Below are positions 34,587 through 44,780 of a stretch of 64,000 nucleotides of DNA, piece after piece; the first letter of the stretch is position 1, and each line of letters opens with the position of its first letter. This DNA is from Bartonella ancashensis. GTDB taxonomy: Bacteria; Pseudomonadota; Alphaproteobacteria; Rhizobiales; Rhizobiaceae. Both the position numbers and the translations under genes were made by a program. The notes under the pieces were generated by a model that saw only the letters and a list, made by a program, of their open reading frames with translations, was not told the origin of the DNA and did not search any database. Location: NCBI RefSeq assembly GCF_001281405.1, contig NZ_CP010401.1:1388001-1452000 (forward strand), in the 5' to 3' direction.

Positions 34587-36143
34587 TCATTCCCACTCAA
34601 TGGTGCCAGGAGGTTTTGAAGTCACATCATAAACAACACGATTAATACCTCGAACCTCGTTGATAATACGTGCAGCTATTTTACCTAAAAAATCCATATT
34701 ATATGGATAAAAATCAGCAGTCATACCATCTACAGATATTACAGCACGGAGAGCACAGACAAACTCATAGGTACGCCCATCTCCCATAACACCAACAGTT
34801 TGAACAGGAAGAAGAACAGCAAAGGCCTGCCAGATTTTATCGTAAAGCCCAGCTTTACGAATTTCATCGAGATAAATTGCATCAGCTTCACGCAAGATTG
34901 CTAACTTACCATGTGTAATTTCCCCTGGACACCGAATTGCAAGACCTGGGCCTGGAAAAGGATGACGACCTATAAACTCTTCAGGCAACCCTAATTCTCT
35001 CCCTAGTGCACGAACATCATCCTTGAATAACTCACGCAACGGCTCTACAAGTTTCATATTCATTTGTTCCGGCAACCCTCCTACATTGTGGTGGCTCTTA
35101 ATTGTCAGCGTCTCACCAATGGCTGAAACACTCTCAATAACATCTGGATAAAGCGTTCCTTGCGCTAAAAATTCTGCACCACCTATTTTTCTCATTTCTT
35201 CTTCAAAAATTTCAATGAAGAGACGACCGATTATTTTACGCTTTTTCTCTGGATCCACTTCACCTTTTAATGCATTGATAAATATTTCTGCGGCATTAAC
35301 GTGCCTAAGTGCTATATTGTAGTGGTCTCGAAAAAGTTTAAGGACTTCTTCCGCTTCATTTTTGCGCATTAATCCATGATCTACGAAAACACATGTTAGC
35401 TGATCTCCTATCGCTTCGTGAAGTAACACAGCTGTAACTGACGAATCAACACCACCAGAAAGGCCGCAAATTACACGGCTCTTTCCAACTTTTTTACGTA
35501 TCTCAATGATAGCTTGATCACGGTAAGCAGCCATAGACCAATCTCTTTTTAGACCAGATATTTTACAAACAAAATTCTGTAAGATTCTTTCTCCATCTAA
35601 TGTATGGACAACTTCTGGATGAAACTGCACTGCATAAAAGTGTCTTTTTTCATCAGCGATAATAGCATAAGGTGCGCCTTTTGATGTTCCAATTACGCGA
35701 AATCCATCTGGCAAAACTGTCACGTAATCACCATGACTCATCCACACCTGCGGAGATGATCCTTTTTCCCAAATCCCCTCAATAAGAGCGCTTTCCTCTT
35801 TTATTGCTAAGGACGTACGCCCATATTCATGTTCAGACCCAACTTCAACTTTTCCACCAAGCTGAACACACATAACGTGTTCACCATAACAAATACCAAG
35901 AACTGGAACACCCGCTTTAAAAACCTCCATAGGAGCACGCGGAGATCCTTCATCAATAACTGAATGGGGACTCCCTGATAAAATTATGGCCTTAGGATTT
36001 ATCCGCTTAATTGCTTCCAAAGACCGTTGAAAAGGAACAATTTCAGAGTACACACCTATCGCTCGCACCCGTCGAGCTATCAGTTGTGTAAATTGCGAAC
36101 CAAAATCAATAATAAGGACCGTATCTGAACGTAATGTATACAT
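34587..36143 (-). CDS. guaA: GMP synthase (glutamine-hydrolysing)
   Basis: GuaA converts XMP to GMP using glutamine and ATP. The 518-residue protein has a class I glutaminase domain ([17 protein letters not shown], nucleophile Cys85 in [17 protein letters not shown]). The PP-loop ATPase [17 protein letters not shown] and the dimerisation domain ending in [14 protein letters not shown] follow. Odd feature: the glutaminase loop reads CYGEH, whereas class I enzymes normally have Gln in the last position. The ATG at 36143 gives the usual family length and is preferred to 36167. guaB lies nearby on the same strand. Confidence 0.97.
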   Translation of the reverse strand: MYTLRSDTVLIIDFGSQFTQLIARRVRAIGVYSEIVPFQRSLEAIKRINPKAIILSGSPHSVIDEGSPRAPMEVFKAGVPVLGICYGEHVMCVQLGGKVEVGSEHEYGRTSLAIKEESALIEGIWEKGSSPQVWMSHGDYVTVLPDGFRVIGTSKGAPYAIIADEKRHFYAVQFHPEVVHTLDGERILQNFVCKISGLKRDWSMAAYRDQAIIEIRKKVGKSRVICGLSGGVDSSVTAVLLHEAIGDQLTCVFVDHGLMRKNEAEEVLKLFRDHYNIALRHVNAAEIFINALKGEVDPEKKRKIIGRLFIEIFEEEMRKIGGAEFLAQGTLYPDVIESVSAIGETLTIKSHHNVGGLPEQMNMKLVEPLRELFKDDVRALGRELGLPEEFIGRHPFPGPGLAIRCPGEITHGKLAILREADAIYLDEIRKAGLYDKIWQAFAVLLPVQTVGVMGDGRTYEFVCALRAVISVDGMTADFYPYNMDFLGKIAARIINEVRGINRVVYDVTSKPPGTIEWE

Positions 36144-36283
36144 AAAAAAACCAATCAATAATAGCAAAATAGCAAACGTTCTCTCCCCCTTACTATTTAA
36201 TCATTCCTATTTCAACAAGGCCATTGTTGCAAGAAAAGTACTGTTTTAGTGAAATTCCTGATAAAAATGCAAAAAAATAGATC

Positions 36284-37570
36284 TCAACACCCTTTCTGCA
36301 AAATAGATAAAAAGAAGCCGTCTGTTTGTGTCACCGCCGGAGATAAAGTCAAACCGTGTTTTGAAAATGTCGGCTGCACACCTGAAGAACCAAAATGCCG
36401 TTGCCAAAGTGCCTTCATATCAACTGGATAAAAAACAGGATACCGCTTAAGAAAATAAGAAATTTGTTCTTCATTCTCACTGATAAGAAGAGAACACGTC
36501 ATATACACTAGACGGCCACCCTGTTTAAGATAGTTAAGAGATGAATTTAAAATGGCACACTGTTCAGCTTGACGCCGCTTTACTTGCTCTGGTGTCAAGC
36601 GCCATTTCGCATCTGGACGGCGACGCCATGTTCCTGTACCACTGCATGGTGTATCCAATACAACAATGTCCATCTGCCCGATTAACGGTTTCAACTCCTC
36701 TGTATGCCCCCGAATTTGCACATTACGGACGCCTGCTCGCCGAAGACGATCAAAAATAGGAACCAAGCGAGTCTTATCAGAATCATAAGCGTAAATCTGC
36801 CCCTTATTACCCATATGAGCAGCCAAAGCCAGTGTCTTGCCACCAGCTCCTGCACAATAATCTAATAACTGCATCCCCGCTTTTGCCTCTACAAGACAAG
36901 AAATAATCTGAGATCCTAAATCTTGAATTTCAAAAAATCCCCTTTGAAAAGACGGCTCAACTTGAACGTTTGGATGGCGGCTTAATTTTTCAATAGGTGC
37001 AATTCGTAACGCTTGCGAAAACCATGGTAGAGCGTAAGCTTTTACTTTAGATAATTCTTTGCTTACCTTCTCCGGTGTTGCTTTTAAGCTATTTACACGC
37101 AAATCCAATGAAGGACGTGTTGCCAAAGCAGCTGCTTCAACAACCCAATTATCTGAAAACAAAAAAGAAAAATGTGTCTTACACCACTGAGGAATATCAC
37201 CCCGAATATAATCTGGAGCATCACGTAACGAACGTTCTTCCCACAATTTACGCTGCTTAGGTTCTGGTAGATGAGGCGCGAATCGATCTCCTTCCAAAGA
37301 TTTTTCAACTTGTTCAATAGTCATCCCCCCAAAATCCAAAAGGGCTCCAAAAGCTAAATCCCGAACATTACTGCTATCCATACGCCACTGTAATGAATGA
37401 CGTCGTCTCAGGGCATCATAAACAATGTTACCAATTGCTGCACGATCACTTACTCCGGCAAAGCGATGAGAAAGCCCCCAATCTTTCAAAGATTCATTTG
37501 CAGGACGATGTTGCATTTCTACTTCTTTGAGAATATCTATCGCTGCCTGTAAACGCCCACCCAATCGCAT
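36284..37570 (-). CDS. RsmB/NOP-family rRNA cytosine-C5 methyltransferase
   Basis: This 428-residue SAM-dependent RNA methyltransferase has an N-terminal NusB-like helical region (RPANESLKDWGLSHRFAG, FGALLDFGGMTIEQV). Its catalytic domain contains DYCAGAGGKTLALAAHM (SAM motif I), LDTPCSGTGTWRRRPDAKW (catalytic-type PC motif) and LVYMTCSLLISENEEQI (TCS motif with the second Cys). It probably methylates 16S rRNA C967 or a related position; the exact target is uncertain. It sits between guaA and guaB on the minus strand, an order I recall from other Hyphomicrobiales. Confidence 0.92.
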   Translation of the reverse strand: MRLGGRLQAAIDILKEVEMQHRPANESLKDWGLSHRFAGVSDRAAIGNIVYDALRRRHSLQWRMDSSNVRDLAFGALLDFGGMTIEQVEKSLEGDRFAPHLPEPKQRKLWEERSLRDAPDYIRGDIPQWCKTHFSFLFSDNWVVEAAALATRPSLDLRVNSLKATPEKVSKELSKVKAYALPWFSQALRIAPIEKLSRHPNVQVEPSFQRGFFEIQDLGSQIISCLVEAKAGMQLLDYCAGAGGKTLALAAHMGNKGQIYAYDSDKTRLVPIFDRLRRAGVRNVQIRGHTEELKPLIGQMDIVVLDTPCSGTGTWRRRPDAKWRLTPEQVKRRQAEQCAILNSSLNYLKQGGRLVYMTCSLLISENEEQISYFLKRYPVFYPVDMKALWQRHFGSSGVQPTFSKHGLTLSPAVTQTDGFFLSILQKGC

Positions 37571-38278
37571 TCATTCATCCTTTTCTAAATTTATAAAATT
37601 GATACACAAACAAAAACAATAATGAGCACATTTATTGCCCATATTACCATCAAATTAAACATTGAAAATTGAATATTTTTAACACTTTAATACGAATTTT
37701 TTAAAAAAACTATTGAATTAGAAAAAACAGAATTACCTCTAATATACAAAGCCATAAATAAAAATAGCATTATGCAAAACCCGCATATTTTCCTAATAAA
37801 TCTATCAATTTATGAAAAATTTATACAATGAGCTGGTACACAATTATTAGTGTTTAAGTAGCGTATTTTTCTACGAAATTTATATCCCTTAATCATTCAC
37901 TTATGGATAATTCCCACCACATTGAAACATATAATTTCAACTCTTAAACTAAAATAATCTTCTAAGGTTTATCATTCTAGCTACAAACCGACGAGAATAA
38001 TACTCGCACTCTAGATCCATGAGAAACAAACGACCAAGAAGAAAACATCACTCATAGAGTATTTATCTTTACTAAAAAGAGAACAGAATCCCCGTATTAA
38101 AGAATAACTTGCTCCCTTCTTCAAATCATCTCGATCTAAAAGAGCACTACCAATTCATTCCTGCACAAATCATACACACATCCAAACTGCCTCATGCACC
38201 TCAGATAATTACAGATAAAAAAATTATATCGCCAGAAAAATTATTACACCACGACAAAAAAATACAAAAATCCATACT
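37571..38278. other. Intergenic spacer between guaB and the RsmB-like gene
   Basis: About 700 bp of AT-rich sequence. I found no gene-like frame, tRNA or clear terminator. A plus-strand frame of 62 codons (38109-38297) begins with TTG, overlaps the guaB end and has no family motif. In some relatives a small MAPEG-family gene occupies this place, but nothing here resembles it, so it may be a gene graveyard. Confidence 0.5.
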
Positions 38279-39778
38279 TCAAATCGGACCACGATAATTT
38301 GGACTTTCACGCGTAATAGCAACATCATGTGTGTGACTCTCATAGAGTCCCGCATTTGTGATGCGAACAAACGCTGCTTTTTCGCGAAACTCTGCCAAAT
38401 TTTGCGCTCCAACATACCCCATTGAAGCACGTAACCCCCCAGCCAACTGGTGCAGAACAGATGCTATAGGTCCCTTATAGGCAACCTGCCCCTCAACTCC
38501 CTCAGGAACTAATTTGAGCTCATCACGCACTTCATCCTGAAAATAACGATCCGCAGATCCCCTTGCCATCGCCCCGACAGAACCCATACCGCGATATGCT
38601 TTAAAAGATCGACCTTGATAAAGATACACCTCACCAGGACTCTCTTCCGTACCCGCCAAAAGAGAACCAATCATAGCTGCACATGCCCCACCTGCTAAAG
38701 CTTTAGCAAAATCACCTGATGATTTTATACCACCATCTGCAATAACTGGAATACCTACCCTATCAGCAACTTCTACGGCATCCATAATAGCCGACAGTTG
38801 GGGCACACCAACGCCTGAAACAATCCGTGTTGTACAAATAGAACCAGGACCTATACCAACTTTCACAGCATCTGCACCACTATCGATTAAAGCTTGCGTT
38901 GCCTGCGGTGTAGCTACATTGCCAGCAATAACCGCCACAGAACGTGCCATTTTCTTAATCCGTTGAACCGCCTCCAGAACACGTTGGGAATGCCCATGGG
39001 CTGTATCTATTACCAAAACATCAACACCCGCATCAATCAATCGTTCCGCGCGTTCAATACCATCATTTCCAACACTGCTTGCCGCAGCAACACGCAAGCG
39101 ACCTTGAGAATCTTTAGCTGCATTCGGATGCAGCTGTGCTTTCTCAATATCTTTAACTGTCACTAAACCAACACAACGATCCTGCTCATCAACAACCAAT
39201 AATTTTTCAATACGATGATGATGCAGAAGATATTTTGCTTCATTCAATTGTACATTCTCACGCACCTTAATCAGATTTTCACATGTCATCAACTCGTGAA
39301 TTTTTTGCTTTGGATCCGATGCAAAACGCACATCTCTATTCGTTACAATACCAATAAGCCTGCCAGAAACTCGACCTTCAACATCATTTTCAACGACAGG
39401 AATACCTGAAATACCATGAAAAAGCATAAGAGCCTTTGCTTCTTCAAGCGTTGCATCTGGTCCAATCGTCACTGGATTCACAACCATGCCAGACTCAAAC
39501 TTCTTTACTTGGCGAACTTCTTCAGCTTGCTCAACAGCAGACATATTACGATGAATAACACCAAGCCCCCCTGCTTGAGCCATAGCAATAGCTAAACGCG
39601 ACTCTGTTACTGTATCCATCGCGGCAGAAAGCAATGGTAAATTGAGCTCAATATCTGCAGCAATGCGCGTCTTAACATCAACTTGACTCGGCATAACAAG
39701 AGAATAACCCGGCTGCAACAACACATCATCAAAGGTAAGCGCCAATGCACCTGTTCTCGTCTCAATAATTTTTGCCAT
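38279..39778 (-). CDS. guaB: Inosine-5'-monophosphate dehydrogenase
   Basis: GuaB oxidises IMP to XMP, the committed step to guanine nucleotides. The 499-residue protein has [13 protein letters not shown] near the N-terminus and a CBS pair at about residues 95-215. The active-site loop is [21 protein letters not shown], with the catalytic Cys, followed by [18 protein letters not shown] and [13 protein letters not shown] segments. The flap includes [16 protein letters not shown] upstream fixes the ATG at 39778 rather than a TTG at 39784. Confidence 0.98.
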   Translation of the reverse strand: MAKIIETRTGALALTFDDVLLQPGYSLVMPSQVDVKTRIAADIELNLPLLSAAMDTVTESRLAIAMAQAGGLGVIHRNMSAVEQAEEVRQVKKFESGMVVNPVTIGPDATLEEAKALMLFHGISGIPVVENDVEGRVSGRLIGIVTNRDVRFASDPKQKIHELMTCENLIKVRENVQLNEAKYLLHHHRIEKLLVVDEQDRCVGLVTVKDIEKAQLHPNAAKDSQGRLRVAAASSVGNDGIERAERLIDAGVDVLVIDTAHGHSQRVLEAVQRIKKMARSVAVIAGNVATPQATQALIDSGADAVKVGIGPGSICTTRIVSGVGVPQLSAIMDAVEVADRVGIPVIADGGIKSSGDFAKALAGGACAAMIGSLLAGTEESPGEVYLYQGRSFKAYRGMGSVGAMARGSADRYFQDEVRDELKLVPEGVEGQVAYKGPIASVLHQLAGGLRASMGYVGAQNLAEFREKAAFVRITNAGLYESHTHDVAITRESPNYRGPI

Positions 39779-40313
39779 AACCAAATTCCTTTAACAGAAA
39801 AATACCGCAAAAACTCTAATATGCAACTACGGTTCTCATAAATCTCGGGTCTGAGCAAAATTATGCCATGCTATAAAAAAATTAAAAGAAAAATATTCCC
39901 TCTGTACCACACCTCACATAGATGGTAGTTATAATTTATTCGGTCATTAAGGAACATATTTAAATAAAATATTCGTTCCTATGCTTAACAAAAATAACTA
40001 CTAAACAAAGCTTTAAGATCTAACAAGAATAATTTTACAATCAATTTTAAAACCGTATATACGAACTTTCTTGCAAGGTCGTAATTACCACAACTTATAC
40101 TTAATATTATCTCACTTAAACTTATAAGATCTATCATACTTTCTTTGATAGATCCCTACTACAAAGGTGCACAATCAGCACATGCTACCCAAACAGCACT
40201 GGATGCTAAATAATTAGCAAACATTCTCGGTGTAAACATTTGTGAAGAGCAGTAATATTGAATTTTATATGCCTATTCCATCCCAAAAAATCCCGATGCC
40301 ATATTGGAATTTT
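39779..40313. other. Intergenic spacer upstream of guaB
   Basis: About 530 bp between guaB and the small ORFs at 40314-40549, all on the minus strand. No protein-like frame or tRNA is visible. The only structured element is a 9-bp perfect inverted repeat at 40128-40154. The guaB promoter must lie in the lower-numbered part of this spacer. Confidence 0.5.
40128..40154 (-). terminator. Hairpin, possible minus-strand terminator
   Basis: GATCTATCA (40128-40136) and TGATAGATC (40146-40154) form a perfect 9-bp stem with a 9-nt loop. On the minus strand it is followed by TTATAAG, a weak T-tail, about 160 nt downstream of the small ORF ending at 40314. It could terminate the regulator and small-ORF transcript, or be a palindromic protein site. 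Confidence 0.35.
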
Positions 40314-40400
40314 TTATCTTTTCGCCATATAGCGGTAAATTAAGTATACTGCAAACATAATGGCAATAAAAACACAGAGAAACCCGTAAATATCATACAT
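40314..40400 (-). CDS. Putative 28-residue membrane peptide
   Basis: The frame begins MYDIYGFLCVF and continues as one hydrophobic helix (about residues 5-23) ending in a basic tail, YRYMAKR, then TAA. This is the layout of single-span small membrane proteins. Its ATG lies 2 nt after the TGA of the 48-codon ORF at 40403-40549 (TGAATATG), so it could be translated by coupling. There is no good independent ribosome site. I recognise no family. Very short hydrophobic frames can occur by chance in AT-rich DNA, so this remains tentative. Confidence 0.35.
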   Translation of the reverse strand: MYDIYGFLCVFIAIMFAVYLIYRYMAKR

Positions 40401-40402
40401 AT

Positions 40403-40549
40403 TCAAAAGCTCTGATTACTTAGGAACCATTTCAAACCTGTAAACCCTAGATAATAAAGTAATTTTCGCAACGAACCTAAAAACACAATCCCTACGAAAC
40501 TTTGAAAAAAAGAATCCCAAATCTCCATTTTGTTGTCTGACATTTCCAT
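40403..40549 (-). CDS. Putative 48-residue small hydrophobic protein
   Basis: Starting at the ATG at 40549 (GGA 6 nt upstream), this frame encodes MEMSDNKMEIWDSFFQSFVG and then a hydrophobic/aromatic stretch with a central RKLLYYLGF, ending LSNQSF. It could be one membrane-associated helix pair. It lies 46 nt downstream of the regulator gene at 40596-41966 on the same strand and 2 nt before the 28-residue ORF, so the three may be one transcript. No homologue is recognised. The absence of other recognisable content in this spacer makes it worth testing. Confidence 0.4.
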   Translation of the reverse strand: MEMSDNKMEIWDSFFQSFVGIVFLGSLRKLLYYLGFTGLKWFLSNQSF

Positions 40550-40595
40550 CACGTATCCATCAACAAAATATCATAAATTTTACTTTCATCTGCAA

Positions 40596-41966
40596 TTATT
40601 TATTGCTTTCATACTCTTCCATTTTACGATAAAGCGTTGAACGCCCTATACAAAGACGGCGAGAAACTTCGCTCATACGCCTTTTATAATGCTTGACTGC
40701 CTTTTGAATAATGTCACGCTCCATATCTGCAAAAGGGCGAACATGTCCATCAACATTCAAAAAATCTATAAACTTCTCCCCATAATACTCTCGGATATCA
40801 CCCTTCATATTATTCGAAGAATTAAACAGCGGATTTCCTACCAATTGCGGAAAATCTCGAACCGTTAATAATGGCCCTTCACTAAGTAAGACTGCACGAA
40901 ACAGCAAATTTTCGAGTTCACTATGATTTCCAGGCCAATCATACTGCATGAGTAACGCAAGAGCTGATCCCGTTAAACCATGTATATGAGATCGACCCGT
41001 TTCCACAATGATACGATCGATCAAACGCTGAGAAATTTCTAAAAGATCCCCTCTCAATTCTCTTAAAGCTGGGGCATTAACATGTAATGGAGAAAGAAAT
41101 TCAAACAAACTGCGTAAAAAACTATCTTCATTAACCAAATCTGCAAGATGCGACGTCGAAGTAGAAATGATCCTAAACTGTGAATTTTCATTTTTCACAG
41201 ATTCTGCTTTTTCTTTAAAGTAATGCATAAGGCGCTTTTGCTGCATCAACCCGAGCTTATCAACATCACAAAGGCACAAAGTCCCCTTTTTAAGGGAGGA
41301 AATCAATGGCAAAAAATTTTCAAACCATGCACGCTTCTCCTCCTCCGGATCAACGATAGATAAACATTGAAAACGAACGAAAGAACCTTCTGAAAAGATA
41401 CTTTCATTGTGAATAATATGAGCTAAAGTCTCACGGTCAGTTCCAACCTCACCTTCTATTAAAAAATTTTGTACAGAGGAAACAGAGTTTCTTAGCTGCT
41501 CCAAAATCTTCTGCATCGCACTACTCTTCATATGAAGATCAGAAAATCGTAACTGATTCTTATTTTTTTTCTGAATATAACAAACTTCACGTTCTAGTGC
41601 AGAAATCAACAAAAGATTGCTAAGGGTAACTTGCAGCCGCAATGGTGTAACTGGGTAAATCCAATAATCGATAGCTCCAGCTTTTAAAGCCTTTTGGAGT
41701 AATTCTTGATTATCTTGCTGGGCTATAACGATAATAGGAGAAAAAATTCCAGCATTCCTAGCCATTGTGATAACATCACCCACACCTAAATCACTCATAA
41801 CAACATCAAGCAACGCAAGTACTATATTCTTACGTCTATGTAAAAGATCAATCGTACGTAAGCTATTTTCTGCTTCAATAACACGATAACCAATACTTCG
41901 AAGCATAGCGGAAAACTCTAAACGTTTCCCGTGGTCTTCACTCGCAACAAGAACTGGACCAATCAT
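40596..41966 (-). CDS. Degenerate NtrC-like response regulator lacking GAFTGA
   Basis: The 456-residue protein has a receiver domain (acidic pair Glu10-Asp11, phosphoacceptor Asp54 in LALLDVVM), a AAA+ region and a C-terminal Fis-type helix-turn-helix (MSEVSRRLCIGRSTLYRKMEE). Key residues are altered. The receiver's conserved Thr is Ala (IIVIAQQD) and its Lys is Tyr (DYWIYPVTP). Walker A is GEVGTDRE, the GAFTGA loop that contacts sigma-54 is absent, and Walker B reads LCLCDVDKL. It therefore probably binds DNA without activating sigma-54 polymerase. AAGGAG precedes the ATG. Two tiny ORFs follow downstream. Confidence 0.88.
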   Translation of the reverse strand: MIGPVLVASEDHGKRLEFSAMLRSIGYRVIEAENSLRTIDLLHRRKNIVLALLDVVMSDLGVGDVITMARNAGIFSPIIVIAQQDNQELLQKALKAGAIDYWIYPVTPLRLQVTLSNLLLISALEREVCYIQKKNKNQLRFSDLHMKSSAMQKILEQLRNSVSSVQNFLIEGEVGTDRETLAHIIHNESIFSEGSFVRFQCLSIVDPEEEKRAWFENFLPLISSLKKGTLCLCDVDKLGLMQQKRLMHYFKEKAESVKNENSQFRIISTSTSHLADLVNEDSFLRSLFEFLSPLHVNAPALRELRGDLLEISQRLIDRIIVETGRSHIHGLTGSALALLMQYDWPGNHSELENLLFRAVLLSEGPLLTVRDFPQLVGNPLFNSSNNMKGDIREYYGEKFIDFLNVDGHVRPFADMERDIIQKAVKHYKRRMSEVSRRLCIGRSTLYRKMEEYESNK

Positions 41967-42245
41967 AACTTTAATAATCTCCTTATGAGATTACTAAACG
42001 CGTCAATATAGGAATCACTATCGGAGTCACTGCAAACCATAAGAATGTATTTCACCTCTTGTGCCCCGCGTGCTCACTCTATGAACAATTTCCATTAGAT
42101 ACACTATTAAGATATTTTTTTCCAATTTTTTGCTTTTTCATTGATTTTCATAAAAAATTTCATATTGCTAAGAGTAATTCAACCGTGCTTTAAACTAAGA
42201 TTTGACACAAAAATTAAAAAATAGACCAATTTAAGAGTAAAGTGA

Positions 42246-42623
42246 ATGAAACGCACCTACAGCATTTTAAGCCTTACAATCACCGTTTTTATATTAACAG
42301 CCTGTGGTATCTTGCAAGATTATAAAAGATATTTCCCCCTGCAAAACATACCAAAGGGAATTGATGGTGAATGGATCGATACAAATGGTATCGTTTCCTC
42401 TTTCCACAATGGTATTTTTGAAACACGGGCCGTAGATACGGAGGAAAAATTATCAGAGGGAACCTATAATTATGTTGGCACCAAACATGTTGCAATTGAG
42501 ATCCGCTCGATTATCCGCGGAACAATATCTCGAGCAGACTGCACAGTATCAAACGATGTAATGCGACTCTTCTGCACATCAAACGCTGGCTTGGAATTTT
42601 CTCTTAAACGCAAAATGAAATGA
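42246..42623 (+). CDS. omp10: Omp10-like outer-membrane lipoprotein
   Basis: The 125-residue protein has a lipoprotein signal peptide with lipobox LTAC (Cys20). Its mature domain matches the Brucella Omp10 pattern as I recall it: GIDGEWIDTNGIVSSFHNGI, FETRAVDTEEKLSEGTYNY, EIRSIIRGTISRADCTVS, and FCTSNAGLEFSLKR near the end. Two cysteines in the mature domain could pair. Omp10 is a surface-exposed lipoprotein and antigen in Brucella; its role here is inferred. It is divergent from the NtrC-like regulator and convergent with kdsD. Confidence 0.88.
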   Translation: MKRTYSILSLTITVFILTACGILQDYKRYFPLQNIPKGIDGEWIDTNGIVSSFHNGIFETRAVDTEEKLSEGTYNYVGTKHVAIEIRSIIRGTISRADCTVSNDVMRLFCTSNAGLEFSLKRKMK

Positions 42624-42648
42624 AAACTTCTGTTGTAGCGTCACAAGT

Positions 42649-42694
42649 ACCCTCACTCTAATGAGAGTGGTTATATCTACTACTCTCAGAGGGT
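42649..42694 (+). terminator. Nested hairpin after omp10
   Basis: A perfect 6-bp stem, CACTCT (42654-42659) with AGAGTG (42664-42669), is enclosed by ACCCTC (42649-42654) and GAGGGT (42689-42694). It lies 25 nt after the omp10 stop. There is no strong T-tract, so termination is plausible but unproven. Confidence 0.4.
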
Positions 42695-42856
42695 ATTATG
42701 CTAATATCTTAATCAAAATGGCGATTTTGCGTCTACACATATAATAAGATATACAAAAGAACAACATCCGCAAACAATGTTTAATATAAATAACTTACAT
42801 ATAGAATTTTGTTGTTACTTGTAAAAGAAAAATCTTTTAAAGATTCCTTCCCAAAT

Positions 42857-43831
42857 TTAAGCAGCACCGACGCGCAAAAGATCATGAAAATGAACAATCC
42901 CGATAGGTTTTTTGCGTTCAACAACAAAAAAAGCACCAATTTTATGCTCGTGAATGAAAGCCATTGCAGCACCAACAAGCGTATCTGGACTCAAAATCTT
43001 CGGATTTTTCATCATAATTTCATCTACATTGAACTTTGACAAATCATAATGAAGGGTTCGCGCAAGATCACCATCCGTTACAATCCCAACCAATTCCCCT
43101 TTTTTATTCACAACACCAACACAACCGAAATGCTTTTCAACTAAAACACGCATCGCTTCAGTCATAGAAACCCCCTGTGAAACTAAGGGGATATTCTGTC
43201 CGTGATGCATAATATCACCCACAGACTTGAGGTGCGCACCAAGACAACCTCCAGGGTGATAAATTTTGAAATCCGTCGCTGTAAAACCACGCATTTTTAG
43301 GAGAGCCACAGCCAATGCATCACCAATAGCTAATTGCATAATTGTGGAAGTTGTTGGGGCAAGACCATAAGGACAAGCTTCTTCCACTCTTGGTAACAAT
43401 AACACTATATCAGCCTGCCGCCCCAATGTAGAATTCTCACCAGATGTCACTGCAATAAGTGGTATACGAAACCGCACCGCATGATTTATAACACCGCCCA
43501 GTTCTACAGTTTCACCTGACCACGATAAAGCAAGAATCACATCATCTGCACTAATCATACCAAGATCACCATGGTTCGCTTCTGCAGCATGCACAAAAAA
43601 AGAAGGTGTTCCTGTTGAAGCTAAAGTTGCAGCAATCTTTGTCCCTATATGACCACTCTTACCAAGCCCTGTAATTACTACACGGCCTCTTAAATTCCTA
43701 ATAGTCTGCACAGCTGCTTTAAAAGGACTAGAAAGATCCTCTAAGAGAGCCTTTTCAAGAATTTCAAGTCCTGTTTTTTCACTGGAAATGGTTTTAAGCG
43801 CTGATGCAACAGCGCATTGTAAAACTGACAT
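42857..43831 (-). CDS. kdsD: D-arabinose-5-phosphate isomerase (KpsF/GutQ family)
   Basis: The enzyme makes D-arabinose-5-phosphate, precursor of the Kdo sugar of lipopolysaccharide. The 324-residue protein has a SIS domain (VVITGLGKSGHIGTKIAATLASTG, HAAEANHGDLGMI, LSWSGETVEL) and then a CBS pair from about residue 210 (VSQGVSMTEAMRVLVEKHFG, VGIVTDGDLARTL, VGAAMAFIHEHKIGAFFVV). It lies downstream of galU on the same strand, both being sugar-nucleotide or envelope genes. Confidence 0.95.
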   Translation of the reverse strand: MSVLQCAVASALKTISSEKTGLEILEKALLEDLSSPFKAAVQTIRNLRGRVVITGLGKSGHIGTKIAATLASTGTPSFFVHAAEANHGDLGMISADDVILALSWSGETVELGGVINHAVRFRIPLIAVTSGENSTLGRQADIVLLLPRVEEACPYGLAPTTSTIMQLAIGDALAVALLKMRGFTATDFKIYHPGGCLGAHLKSVGDIMHHGQNIPLVSQGVSMTEAMRVLVEKHFGCVGVVNKKGELVGIVTDGDLARTLHYDLSKFNVDEIMMKNPKILSPDTLVGAAMAFIHEHKIGAFFVVERKKPIGIVHFHDLLRVGAA

Positions 43832-43889
43832 ATCAATAGACTACCTTATCACGACAAAATTCAAGCGGAACCAGAAAGCTTACACTACC

Positions 43890-44780
43890 TTACACTTTAA
43901 TGGTTTCAAGCAAATTTTTTAGTAAATCAGACACCTGCTGATGCAACTCATGACGAGATAAAGCAAAGGCAACATTAGCTTCAATAAAACCAATTTTAGA
44001 GCCACAATCAAAAGTGCGTCCATCGAGCTGAAAACCAAAAAAACGTTGTTTATCTAAAAGCCTTACCATAGCATCTGTTAATTGAATTTCATTCCCTGTT
44101 CCTCGTTCTTGATTAGACAAAATGTCGAATATTTCTGGCTGCAAAATATAACGTCCATTAATGTATAAATTAGATGGAGCTTTTCCTTTCGCTGGTTTTT
44201 CCACCATTTGTGTAATCTCAAAACCATTCTCAACTTGCTTTCCTCTACCGACAATACCGTATTTGTAAGTATCTTCAAAATCACACTCGTGAACTGCAAT
44301 GATATTTCCCCCTTGAGTGTTTTCATAAAGACGTATCATTTCGGAAAGGCAGCCTTTTTCAGCTTGCATCAACATATCCGGCAATAATAAAGCAAAAGGC
44401 TCTCTGCCAACCAACTCACGAGCACACCAAAGAGCGTGTCCAAGACCTAATGGCTGCTGTTGCCGAGTGAACGAAGTCATTCCAGGACGCGGCTGTAAAT
44501 CTTGTAAATACTCAAGCTCCTCCCTTTTTCCTCGTTCAGCTAAGATCGCATATAACTCAGCTTGTATATCAAAATAGTCTTCAATTACCGCCTTATTGCG
44601 TCCTGTGACAAAAATGAGATGTTCAATGCCAGCTTCAAGCGCTTCATCAACGACATATTGAATAGCAGGCTTATCAACGATAGTCAGCATTTCTTTGGGG
44701 ATGGCCTTCGTTGCTGGAAGAAAGCGAGTCGCCAGACCTGCTACAGGGAAAACTGCTTTGCGAATCTTATGCACATACAT
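43890..44780 (-). CDS. galU: UTP-glucose-1-phosphate uridylyltransferase
   Basis: GalU makes UDP-glucose for envelope polysaccharides. The 296-residue protein has the nucleotidyltransferase signature VFPVAGLATRFLPATKAIPKEML, KPAIQYVVDEALEAGIEHLIFVTG, LGHALWCARELVG, LLPDMLMQ, VEKPAKGKAPSNLYINGRY and the late FDCGSKIGFIEANVA. Length matches the family. It is upstream of kdsD on the minus strand and divergent from the lytic transglycosylase. Confidence 0.97.
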   Translation of the reverse strand: MYVHKIRKAVFPVAGLATRFLPATKAIPKEMLTIVDKPAIQYVVDEALEAGIEHLIFVTGRNKAVIEDYFDIQAELYAILAERGKREELEYLQDLQPRPGMTSFTRQQQPLGLGHALWCARELVGREPFALLLPDMLMQAEKGCLSEMIRLYENTQGGNIIAVHECDFEDTYKYGIVGRGKQVENGFEITQMVEKPAKGKAPSNLYINGRYILQPEIFDILSNQERGTGNEIQLTDAMVRLLDKQRFFGFQLDGRTFDCGSKIGFIEANVAFALSRHELHQQVSDLLKNLLETIKV

